From JBBQNJ01 sp038329845 (GTDB taxonomy: Bacteria > Planctomycetota > Phycisphaerae > Tepidisphaerales > Tepidisphaeraceae), in contig JBBQNJ010000059.1 in assembly GCA_038329845.1 (NCBI GenBank), forward strand, positions 1-32,567: 32,567 bases of DNA, given 5' to 3'. How positions within the stretch are numbered: the stretch's first letter is position 1; each line of letters begins with the position of its first letter. Shown here in pieces: positions 7,038-14,265 of this stretch. Made by a program: the position numbers and the translations under genes. Under the pieces are notes generated by a model, which saw only the letters and a list, made by a program, of their open reading frames with translations, was not told the DNA's origin and ran no database searches.

Positions 7038-7412
7038 CTACACTCTCGCGGGCGGGTCGCTGGCGGGGAAGGATTCCATCGCGGCCTCCTCGAGTGCATC
7101 CTCGGGTTGCTGACCGCTGCCGGCACGACGATGGCCCTCGTGCGGCGACGACGGGGAGCCTTCGGGGTGATGTCGGCAGCATCCGCCGAACATCCCCTTG
7201 AACGGGTTCCTGCCCCTCAGGCCGTAATATCCGAGTACCCCGCCCGCCGCGGCGAGGATCAGCCCGGCAATGGATCGCCGCCACACCGCTAATCCGATCA
7301 GCGTCGCGGCACCGGTCATCAGAGCGCAAGCGGTGGCCTGCGCCTGCGGATCGACTCGCCAAATCACGTATTCGCCATTCACGTACCGTGCAATGTATCT
7401 AGGCCTTGGCAT
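7038..7412 (-). CDS. Small membrane protein with C-terminal ESFPASDPP motif
   Basis: 124 residues from MPRPRYIARYV. The region NGEYVIWRVDPQAQ is followed by one or two hydrophobic stretches (about residues 32-62, including GLILAAAGGVLGYYGLRG), resembling the short glycine-rich helix pair of DUF2892-type proteins. The C-terminus has a Cys/His-rich segment (GGCCRHH) and ends with EEAAMESFPASDPPA. That tail motif is known as a conserved C-terminal end in many small bacterial proteins of unknown role. The start was placed after the upstream repeat region, because residues encoded there are repeat-derived. No enzymatic role can be assigned. Confidence 0.75.
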   Translation of the reverse strand: MPRPRYIARYVNGEYVIWRVDPQAQATACALMTGAATLIGLAVWRRSIAGLILAAAGGVLGYYGLRGRNPFKGMFGGCCRHHPEGSPSSPHEGHRRAGSGQQPEDALEEAAMESFPASDPPARV

Positions 7413-7499
7413 TAAAACCTCTCGGTAAAGAACCGGCGTAACTCCCGCAAAATCCGGACCATTGCCCGTGGCTGCATGTCCCCCCTGTTCGGCGCGCGG

Positions 7500-7616
7500 C
7501 AGGCTGGAAGTCCGCACCACAATGGCGCGCGGGGCGGGCTGGAAGTTTGCATCACAATGGCCAGTGGAACAAGCGTCCCAGGCGCGAGATAGGCTGGAAG
7601 CCTGCACCACAATCGC
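7500..7616. repeat. Three copies of a GGCTGGAAG...CACAAT element
   Basis: GGCTGGAAG followed by TCCGCACCACAAT, TTTGCATCACAAT and CCTGCACCACAAT starts at 7502, 7537 and 7592. The third copy shows the palindromic core AGGCT-GGA-AGCCT. The copies fill the 211-nt gap 7413-7623 between two minus-strand genes. Confidence 0.8.
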
Positions 7617-7623
7617 GCGGACT

Positions 7624-8637
7624 TCAGCCGCCCAGCGTGGCCCAGTGCAATCGAAACTCCTCGAACGCGATTCGCCGCAAGTAGGCCGCGTAGGCTTTCT
7701 CGATCGACGCCATATCCATCTCGAGATAGTGCTCGAGCATCGGTTCGACGGCGTTGCGGTTCCACGATGAGCGGGCCGAGCGGTGCGACCCGGTGGGATC
7801 GAACACTCGACCGGCGGCGGTGTCGGTGAGCCATCGTCGCAGCGCCGGGCGATACTTCGCCTGATCGGCTTCCCACAAGAACTTGGCGAAGGCCCATGCC
7901 TGGGCGTAAAACGCCTCGATCCGGTCCCCGCTCATCCCGACCACTTCCCCGGCATGCATCCGAATCAACCGCCGCAACGGCCAGAGTCGCTTCTCCACCA
8001 TGGCGCTGCGCAGGGCCTGCGCCCGCTGCGGATTGAGCGACAGATTCCACCGCGGCAATCCCCCCTGCCATTCGACCTTCTCGAACAAACAGGCCATTCC
8101 CTCTTCCAGAAATGGCGGCAAGCGCCCGACGAAATGACGGGCCACGAATTGATGCCACCCCTCGTGGGCCGCCACGGAATACGTCGCGACGTCCCCGATG
8201 TAGTACGCCACGTACCAATCCCGCACCGTGTAGCCGCCACGGAGGATCTGGAGATAGATCGCCGAATCCGCCCCGGTGTGGCTCCTGGTGAACTGGTTCC
8301 ACTGCGCCCGTTGGCCGAACACGTAGCAATCCATCGGTCGATCGGACAGTATGACTCCCTCGGCCACCCGCGAATACTCGCCCAACGCGCCTTCCATCAG
8401 GCGGGCAATGTCGACTTTCACTTCGTCATCGTCGATCGTGGTCAAAATGCGATAGTGCGTCGTCCGGATCGCCTGCCCCGCCGACCCTTCGTAGCGCCAC
8501 GGCGTCGTGATCAGCGGCTCGCTGGCACGCGGACCATGCCACTGCCCCAGCCCCGCCTCGCGGGCGCAGCCGCCGGCGAACGCCAGCATCACCGCCAGCG
8601 TGCCGAGCATTCGCCTTGGCATCCATCGAATCGGCAT
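7624..8637 (-). CDS. Lipoprotein with HEGWH zinc-peptidase motif (DUF1570-like)
   Basis: 337 residues. The N-terminus is a signal peptide with a plausible lipobox (AFAGG-C24), so the mature protein is likely membrane-tethered outside the cytoplasm. Residues 158-162 read HEGWH, an HExxH gluzincin motif, and the downstream EEGMA (about 178-182) supplies the usual third zinc ligand Glu, as in DUF1570-type proteins common in planctomycetes. The region before it, HYRILTTIDDDEVKVDIARLMEG, matches the 'time-course' N-terminal part of that family. A functional metallopeptidase is expected, but no substrate is known. The gene lies upstream of the ESFPASDPP protein on the same strand, 211 nt away across a repeat block, so co-transcription is possible but not shown. 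Confidence 0.75.
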   Translation of the reverse strand: MPIRWMPRRMLGTLAVMLAFAGGCAREAGLGQWHGPRASEPLITTPWRYEGSAGQAIRTTHYRILTTIDDDEVKVDIARLMEGALGEYSRVAEGVILSDRPMDCYVFGQRAQWNQFTRSHTGADSAIYLQILRGGYTVRDWYVAYYIGDVATYSVAAHEGWHQFVARHFVGRLPPFLEEGMACLFEKVEWQGGLPRWNLSLNPQRAQALRSAMVEKRLWPLRRLIRMHAGEVVGMSGDRIEAFYAQAWAFAKFLWEADQAKYRPALRRWLTDTAAGRVFDPTGSHRSARSSWNRNAVEPMLEHYLEMDMASIEKAYAAYLRRIAFEEFRLHWATLGG

Positions 8638-8717
8638 AAAACCTCGTTGCGACGGCCCATCATCCAGTTTGCCAGCATAAGCCGCAACCGAGAGAGGGCG
8701 GAGGATGACGAGGTGGC

Positions 8718-8935
8718 GACTCCGTTAGCCCGAAACGCCAGCGAGGAGATGATGGGGTGACGAGGTGATGGGGTGACTTCGTTAGCCCGAAGCGCCAGCG
8801 AGGAGATGATGGGTTGACGAGGTGATGGGGCGACTTCGTTAGCCCGAAGCGCCAGCGAGGAGATGATGGGATGATGGGATGATAGGGTGACTTCGTTAGC
8901 CCGAAGCGCCAGCGAGGAGATGAGCGGGTGACAAT
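8718..8935. repeat. 57-bp tandem repeat array, 4 copies
   Basis: The core GACTTCGTTAGCCCGAAGCG occurs at 8718 (two substitutions), 8775, 8832 and 8889, exactly 57 nt apart, joined by G/A/T-rich GAGGAGATGATGGG(G/T)TGA linkers. CTTCG and CGAAG flank TTAGCC as an inverted repeat. 57 is a multiple of three, so an open minus-strand frame with 19-residue repeats arises, but nothing else supports it as a gene. The array fills most of the 446-nt gap 8638-9083. A T/C-rich CCCCTCAT stretch follows at about 8997-9050. Confidence 0.9.
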
Positions 8936-9083
8936 GCGAAACAGGCGACCGGCCGGATCTCGCCTCCACCGTTCTATTGCGTCACACTCGCACCTTCTCA
9001 CCCCTCACCCCCTCATCCTCTCATCCCCTCATCCCTCCTCGCCCATTGCATCCCGTTGGATCGACGCCGAGAATCGTAGCCCG

Positions 9084-10466
9084 ATGCCGTTCGCTCTGGG
9101 CCGGGCCATATTCGTCATGGGGGTTGTCGCGGCAATCACCGGCGGGGCGATTGCGCTGCGCGGGTCGGGGGGCCGGGCTGATCTTCAAATCTGGGTCTTC
9201 GCCGATTCCCACCAGCGCATCTTTCAGCCGCTGATTCACAAGTATCAGGCCTCGAGCGGTCAGACCATCGCCCTCCAGCTCGTCAAGAGCCAGGCGATGC
9301 GAATCCGGCTGCAACAGGCGTTCTTGACGCATCAGCCCGAAGTGCTGCCCGACTTGGTTGAGGTGGAGATCGGCGCGATGGGAACATTTTTCAGGCCGCC
9401 GCTCGAGGATGTCGGATTCCTCGACCTCACCGATCGCATCAAGGCTTCCGGCTGGTACGAGCGGATCGTCCGCAATCGCTTTGGACCCTGGACGAAGCAG
9501 GGACGTATCTTCGGCGTGCCGCACGATGTCCATCCGGTGACGCTTTGCTACCGCGAGGATCTGTTCCGCGAGGCGGGGATCGACCTAGCCGCCTGCGACA
9601 CCTGGCCGTCGCTCCATGCCGCCTGCATCCGTTTCCGCGACTACTGGCGGCGGGCGGGATACCCGGTTCGACACGCCATCGAATTGCCCCGTGCCAACGC
9701 CGATGCGCTGGTCATGATGTTGCTGCAACGGGGGGTCAATCTGATCGACGAGCAGAATCGCATTCATCTGAATGATCCGATCGTGGCGGCCACGCTGGCG
9801 TTCTATGTTCAGATGGTCGCCGGAGCTGGGGATGTGGCGTCGGACTCCGGCGGCGCTGCCGGATCACTCACTCGGGACGTGCAAGAGGGGAACCTCTGCG
9901 CGTTCCTCACACCCGACTGGCGCGTGTCTGAGCTGCGCCGATACGCTGTAAATCAGGACGATCCATCGAAAGATATCTCCGGGCGGCTGCGGATGATGCC
10001 GCTGCCGCGATTCGATCCCGGCGACTGCCCGACCAGCACCTGGGGCGGAACCATGATGGGAATCTCCCGCGCGTGCAAGGATCCCGACCGCGCCTGGAAG
10101 CTGCTCGAGTACCTTTACCTCAGCCGCGACGCACTTCGGGCCAGACAGGCGATGAGCCACATTCTCCCGCCCGTGCCCGAGTTCTGGTCCGATCCGATCT
10201 ATCAGCAGCCGGATGCCTTTTTCGGCGGACAGCGGGTTGATGCGCTCTACGTGCAACTGGCTAGTTCGGTCCCGGCCCGCATCGTCACGCCCGCCAGTGC
10301 CGTCGCCATCTCGACCCTCGCGTACGTACAGAATCGGGCGATCGAGTCCCTCGAATCGGACGGCCCGGAAGGTCTGGAGGCACGATGTCAGACATGGCTC
10401 GATGCCGCCGCGGCCGATCTGGAACGGCGAATCCGCCACTGGAGCTTCACATCGGAGCGGCCATGA
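9084..10466 (+). CDS. ABC transporter solute-binding protein, family 1 (sugar type)
   Basis: 460 residues from MPFALGRAIFVMG, a membrane-anchor/signal helix followed by a periplasmic domain. ADLQIWVFADSHQRIFQPLIHKY is the typical start of MalE/UgpB-like binding proteins. Further landmarks are the residues FGVPHDVHPVTLCYREDLFREAG, then DTWPSLHAA, and WGGTMMGISRACKDPDRAWKLLEYL near the C-terminus. The protein should capture a sugar or oligosaccharide outside the membrane and deliver it to the permease encoded next. A longer frame reaches back to 8928, but those residues come from the repeat and T/C-rich DNA and would bury the signal sequence, so this ATG was preferred. The stop overlaps the permease ATG (ATGA), supporting an operon. 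No ATPase gene is nearby. Confidence 0.85.
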   Translation: MPFALGRAIFVMGVVAAITGGAIALRGSGGRADLQIWVFADSHQRIFQPLIHKYQASSGQTIALQLVKSQAMRIRLQQAFLTHQPEVLPDLVEVEIGAMGTFFRPPLEDVGFLDLTDRIKASGWYERIVRNRFGPWTKQGRIFGVPHDVHPVTLCYREDLFREAGIDLAACDTWPSLHAACIRFRDYWRRAGYPVRHAIELPRANADALVMMLLQRGVNLIDEQNRIHLNDPIVAATLAFYVQMVAGAGDVASDSGGAAGSLTRDVQEGNLCAFLTPDWRVSELRRYAVNQDDPSKDISGRLRMMPLPRFDPGDCPTSTWGGTMMGISRACKDPDRAWKLLEYLYLSRDALRARQAMSHILPPVPEFWSDPIYQQPDAFFGGQRVDALYVQLASSVPARIVTPASAVAISTLAYVQNRAIESLESDGPEGLEARCQTWLDAAAADLERRIRHWSFTSERP

Positions 10467-12415
10467 GCCGGCGGGCGCCCGGCGCGTGGCGAGATCGGAC
10501 CTGGCGAGCGCAGCATCGGCTGGCACCATTGCTGTTTCTGCTGCCGTTCGCGGGGCTTTTCATCACGTTCGTGGGCTACCCGCTGGCGCGAAGCATCGCG
10601 TTGAGCCTGCGCAAGAGCGTGGGACCGGAGCTGTCAATCTTTGTGGGCCTGGCGAATTACCGGTTCATTCTCCGCGATCTGCTCTTCTGGCTTGCGGTGG
10701 TGAACACCGCGGGGTTCACCCTCGTTTACCTGCTGCTGCAAATTCCGCTGTCGCTGGGATTGGCGATCCTGCTCAATTCCCCGCGCCTTCGCGGGCGAAC
10801 CATTTTTCGATTCGCGTTTTTCGCCCCGGCGCTGGTCGGGCCGGTTTTCGTCGCGGTCATTTTTTCACTGCTTCTGGCGCAGCGGCACGGGCCGGTTAAT
10901 CGCTTGATCGGGACGATTCTGCCCTGGGTGGGGACGGAGCTGAACTGGACCGGTGATCCGCGGCTGGCGATCCCCGCGCTGATTCTCGCGTCGCTGTGGT
11001 TGAGCGTCGGATACGGGATGATCTATTTTCTGGCCGCGTTGCAGGCGGTGGATCGCGAGCTGTATGAAGCGGCCCGGATGGACGGGGCCGGACCGATCGG
11101 TGAGTTTTTTCATGTCACGCTGCCGGGCATTCGGCCGATTCTGGGATTTCTGATCCTGGTCGGGGCGATCGCCGGATTCCAGTTGTTCGAGCTGCCCTAC
11201 ATCCTGTTCCAAGGCGCCGGCGCCGGCAGCCGCGGGCTGACGATCGTGATGTACTTGTTCCAATACGGCTTCGAGATCGGCGACATTGGCTACGCCTCGG
11301 CGGTGGGTTGGATACTGGTGGCGATAGGGATTTGCCTGGGAGGTGTTGTTGCCGGTGGGATAATGACGAGAAGAAGAAGCACGAAGCCCGCAGGGTGGGG
11401 TTCATCCGCACCAATTTCATCCCCACCGGTGCGAGCCGTGGTGGAGATCAACCCCACCCTGGATCCCGCTATGGAAGGGACACCTTCCGTACCGCGAGGT
11501 TCATCCCCACCGACCTCAGCCCCGCCGGCGCGAGCCGGTGTGGAGATCAACCCCGCCCTGCATGCTCCCTGCCGTCACCGTCACCCCCTTCGCGCCTTCC
11601 GCCCCTCCTTCCCCTCCTTCCTCGCCCTCCTCGCCCTTTTCAGCCTTCTGCCTTTTTTCTGGCTGCTCTGCGCCAGCTTCAAGCGATCGGAGGATTTTTT
11701 CGCCTCTGCGTTTCTCCCCTGGACTCATCCGGACCGATGGACCCTCGGCAATTACACGGCGTTGTTCCGCGAATACCCCTTCGGCGGCTGGATGATCAAT
11801 TCGCTGTTTCTGGCCTCGCTGCACACGGTGCTGGTCGTCACGTTGTCGAGCCTCGGCGGCTTCGCCCTGGCCAAATACCCGTTCCGATTCAAGCGATTCT
11901 TCATCGGGATCATGGGGGTCACAATGATGATCCCCTCGCAAGTGCTGCTGGGATCGAGCCAGGAGCTGATGTACCAATTGGGGTGGATCGACCGTTACGC
12001 GGCGATCATCGTCCCGGGCGCCGTCAGTGTCTTTGGGATTTTCCTGTTCACCCAGGCGATGAAGAGCGTGCCCGATGAGCTGTTGCAGGCCGCCCGGGTC
12101 GATGGGTGCAGTGAGCTGCGCGTCTGGTGGGAGATGGCCCTGCCGATGGTTCGCCCGATGATCGGCGCTTATGCCCTGCTGAGTTTCATGGGGTCGTGGA
12201 ACAGCTTTCTCTGGCCGCAGATTATCTTGCAGGACCCGGCCAAATACACGCTGACGATCGGGCTGTCGAACATGGTAGGCCTGCCGGAATATCAAAGTCC
12301 GTACGGGGTGTTGATGGCCGGGACGCTGCTGAGCATTCTGCCGGTGGTGGTATTGTTTTTCGCGTTGCAGCGGGATTTTATCGCGGGGCTGTCCAGCGGC
12401 GCGATCAAGGGGTGA
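10463..12415 (+). CDS. Single-ORF double ABC sugar permease (UgpA-like + UgpE-like)
   Basis: 650 residues holding two binding-protein-dependent permease domains normally made by separate genes. Domain 1 (about residues 20-300) has the MalF/UgpA layout with an EAA loop, YEAARMDGAGPIGEFFHVTLP. Domain 2 (about 365-650) has the MalG/UgpE layout with LLQAARVDGCSELRVWWEMALP. Between them is a Pro/Ser/Ala-rich linker of about 70-80 residues encoded by two 63-nt repeats (period 99) and one large palindrome. No stop interrupts the frame, so the protein reads as a fusion; translation of domain 2 from an internal start (for example a GTG in the linker) cannot be excluded. It starts by ATGA overlap with the binding-protein gene. 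It forms the membrane channel of a sugar importer; the ATPase must be elsewhere. Confidence 0.8.
   Translation: MSRRAPGAWRDRTWRAQHRLAPLLFLLPFAGLFITFVGYPLARSIALSLRKSVGPELSIFVGLANYRFILRDLLFWLAVVNTAGFTLVYLLLQIPLSLGLAILLNSPRLRGRTIFRFAFFAPALVGPVFVAVIFSLLLAQRHGPVNRLIGTILPWVGTELNWTGDPRLAIPALILASLWLSVGYGMIYFLAALQAVDRELYEAARMDGAGPIGEFFHVTLPGIRPILGFLILVGAIAGFQLFELPYILFQGAGAGSRGLTIVMYLFQYGFEIGDIGYASAVGWILVAIGICLGGVVAGGIMTRRRSTKPAGWGSSAPISSPPVRAVVEINPTLDPAMEGTPSVPRGSSPPTSAPPARAGVEINPALHAPCRHRHPLRAFRPSFPSFLALLALFSLLPFFWLLCASFKRSEDFFASAFLPWTHPDRWTLGNYTALFREYPFGGWMINSLFLASLHTVLVVTLSSLGGFALAKYPFRFKRFFIGIMGVTMMIPSQVLLGSSQELMYQLGWIDRYAAIIVPGAVSVFGIFLFTQAMKSVPDELLQAARVDGCSELRVWWEMALPMVRPMIGAYALLSFMGSWNSFLWPQIILQDPAKYTLTIGLSNMVGLPEYQSPYGVLMAGTLLSILPVVVLFFALQRDFIAGLSSGAIKG
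11391..11560. repeat. Palindrome and 63-nt direct repeat inside the permease linker
   Basis: 11391-11406 and 11446-11461 form an inverted repeat of 16 nt (15 of 16 paired; arms CAGGGTGGGGTTCATC / GATCAACCCCACCCTG). A related 63-nt unit occurs at 11399-11461 and 11498-11560, offset 99 nt (33 codons), so both copies are read in the same frame. Confidence 0.85.
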
Positions 12416-12491
12416 TCGGCGGCGTTTGCGAATCGCCGCGGACTTTATTCCCCGTTCCCCGGAGGTTAGGAATCGCGCACATTAGCCATGA

Positions 12492-12962
12492 ATGGAGAAC
12501 GATTCACAACCTGCCCCGCCGGCAACCCATGCGGGCTCGCCCCCGGGCGCGGGCCCGCGCCCGGCGCTCGTGGTGGCGGTATTGTTTCTGTCGATCGGCG
12601 CGGTGGCGGTGATCTATCGGCTGGCGCAGCCCGATGAGTTGATCGACTGGCGAACCGGGCTCGATTCGGCGCTCGCCGCGTCGAGACAGACCGGCAAGCC
12701 GGCGCTGGCCTATTTCACCGCCGCCTGGTGCGCGCCGTGCCAGACGCTTAAGCGGACGACCTTCGCCGATGCCGAGGTGAACCAGGCAATGCAAGCGTAC
12801 ATCCCGGTGAAAATCGACATCGACGCCGAACCGGCGCTGGCCCGGCGATACAACATCGAAGCGGTCCCCGCCTTTTTGCAACTCGACGGCGACGGCCGCG
12901 TCCAACGCCAGACCGCCGGCGCCCTGGCTCCGGGACCGATGGTCTTGTGGCTCAAGCGATAG
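12492..12962 (+). CDS. Membrane-anchored thioredoxin-like protein
   Basis: 156 residues. A Pro/Gly-rich N-terminus is followed by one hydrophobic helix (LVVAVLFLSIGAVAVIYRLA, about residues 26-45), then a thioredoxin fold with the active site WCAPC (about residues 79-83) in AYFTAAWCAPCQTLKR. The conserved cis-Pro segment is EAVPAF, and KIDIDAEPALARRYNI precedes it. The domain should lie outside the cytoplasm and act as a disulfide reductase or isomerase. Strand 2 reads PVKIDIDAE, as in thioredoxin-fold partners of the DsbD/TlpA group. It follows the sugar importer by 76 nt on the same strand; a shared transcript is possible. A GGAGG sequence sits about 27 nt upstream, too far for a normal ribosome site. 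Confidence 0.85.
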   Translation: MENDSQPAPPATHAGSPPGAGPRPALVVAVLFLSIGAVAVIYRLAQPDELIDWRTGLDSALAASRQTGKPALAYFTAAWCAPCQTLKRTTFADAEVNQAMQAYIPVKIDIDAEPALARRYNIEAVPAFLQLDGDGRVQRQTAGALAPGPMVLWLKR

Positions 12963-13014
12963 AACGGCTTTTGGGAGATTCCCCGCCCGTGGATCACTGA
13001 CTGTTCCATGGGAA

Positions 13015-13075
13015 TGCCGAGTTCCAACTCGGCCCTTCACGAGACGCCGAGCTGGCGCTCGCAGTTCCCAGAAAC
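13015..13075. repeat. Pair of palindromic repeats before the GT2 gene
   Basis: Two hairpins follow each other: GCCGAG-TTCCAA-CTCGGC (from about 13017) and CGAGC-TGGC-GCTCG (about 13053-13066) followed by CAGTTCCC. They resemble the GCCGAC...GTCGGC/GTTCC elements near 5010-5087. The 174-nt gap 12963-13136 holds nothing else recognisable. Confidence 0.7.
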
Positions 13076-13136
13076 ATCGTTCCCAGCGCTCCCCCGCTCG
13101 ATGACCCTCGGGGACAATTGCCGATAAACTTCAATC

Positions 13137-14246
13137 GTGGCCCAAGTCGAGCTGTCGATCATCATTCCGACGTTGAATGAAGCGGAGAATCTGCCGCTGC
13201 TGATTCCGCAGATCGCCGCAGCCGTCGGGACCCGCGCCTACGAAGTGCTGGTCGTCGATGATAACAGCCGCGACGACACCCCGGCGGTGTGTGCCGAACT
13301 GGGCCGGCAATACCCGCTTCGCTTAATCGTCCGCCAGACGCCCCGCGACGGTCTGAGCGGCGCGGTGCTGCATGGGATGCGACAGGCGAGCGGCGACATT
13401 CTCATGGCGATGGACGCCGATCTTCAGCATCCGCCGGAGAAAATCCCAGAGCTTATTGACGCGATCGAACGCGACGGGGCCGACTTCGTGATCGGCTCTC
13501 GCTATGTGCCCGGCGGCACGACCCAGGAGAAATGGGGCCTGGCCCGGCGGATCAACTCGAGGATCGCCACTCTGCTGGCCGCCCCGTTTGCCGGGAACAC
13601 GCACGACCCGATGAGCGGCTTTTTCGCGCTGCGCCGCGAAACGTTCGAGTCCGCCGTCGCATTGACGCCGCTGGGCTACAAGATCGCCCTCGAGCTAATG
13701 TGCAAATGCCGGGTGCTGGAGCCGGGACGCGGCGGGATCCGGGAAATCCCCATCGACTTCGCCACCCGCGCCCGCGGGCAGAGCAAGCTGAACCTGCGCG
13801 AGCAGTTCCGCTATCTCGAACATCTCAGCCGATTGTACGACTTCACCTTCCCCCGCGCCTCTCCGGTGATGAAGTTCCTGATCGTGCTGGTGATCAGTTG
13901 GATGGTCGCGCTGGGCGTTTACCTGGGGCTGCTGGCGATGAATGTCTCGCCGCGCATGGCACCGATCCTGGCCTATCCCGCGGCCCTCGCCGTCACGGCG
14001 CTGTTCCACGCCCGATATGTCCGCACCCAGCGCGACTTTCTGATCCGCCCGCCCTGGCGCGACTTCTTGATGATCTCGCTGGCCGAATGGACGATTTGCG
14101 CGTTGACAAGCACCTGGCTGGCGGCACGAATCGAGCGCCTCTGGGCGATCGAGGTGTTTCTCATCCCCTTCGCCGCCGCAACGATCGTGCGTTACATCCT
14201 GCGCAAGGAACTGCTGCAAGACATCCGGGGCCTGCGTCGGCAGTAA
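13137..14246 (+). CDS. Polyprenol-phosphate sugar synthase (GT2, DPM1-like) with GtrA-type tail
   Basis: 369 residues starting at GTG. Residues 1-240 form a GT2 domain: SIIIPTLNEAENLPLLI, the DxD-type MDADLQHPP, and FVIGSRYVPGG. This matches dolichyl/undecaprenyl-phosphate mannose or glucose synthases, which charge lipid carriers from nucleotide sugars at the cytosolic face of the membrane. Residues about 245-369 hold four hydrophobic helices of the GtrA-like type, as in two-domain bacterial DPM1 homologues. The product would supply donors for the ArnT/PMT-like and GT87-like enzymes nearby; that link is inference. The frame is otherwise ordinary. The convergent xylanase ends 19 nt downstream. 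No ribosome site stands out; the upstream AAACTTCAATC is AT-rich. Confidence 0.9.
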   Translation: MAQVELSIIIPTLNEAENLPLLIPQIAAAVGTRAYEVLVVDDNSRDDTPAVCAELGRQYPLRLIVRQTPRDGLSGAVLHGMRQASGDILMAMDADLQHPPEKIPELIDAIERDGADFVIGSRYVPGGTTQEKWGLARRINSRIATLLAAPFAGNTHDPMSGFFALRRETFESAVALTPLGYKIALELMCKCRVLEPGRGGIREIPIDFATRARGQSKLNLREQFRYLEHLSRLYDFTFPRASPVMKFLIVLVISWMVALGVYLGLLAMNVSPRMAPILAYPAALAVTALFHARYVRTQRDFLIRPPWRDFLMISLAEWTICALTSTWLAARIERLWAIEVFLIPFAAATIVRYILRKELLQDIRGLRRQ

Positions 14247-14265
14247 CTCGGCGGCGGGGTAAGCG

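Noticed and set aside
8718..8935. CRISPR array
   Set aside because: The copies are tandem at exactly 57 nt and the linkers are nearly the same, so there are no unique spacers, and no cas gene is near.
8589..8969. A minus-strand frame with 19-residue repeats (ISSLALRANEV)
   Set aside because: The periodicity is caused by the 57-nt tandem DNA repeat. Nothing outside the repeat looks like a protein domain.
10385..10462. Earlier start for the double permease
   Set aside because: The additional N-terminal residues overlap the binding-protein gene in another frame; the ATG overlapping its stop is the more natural start.
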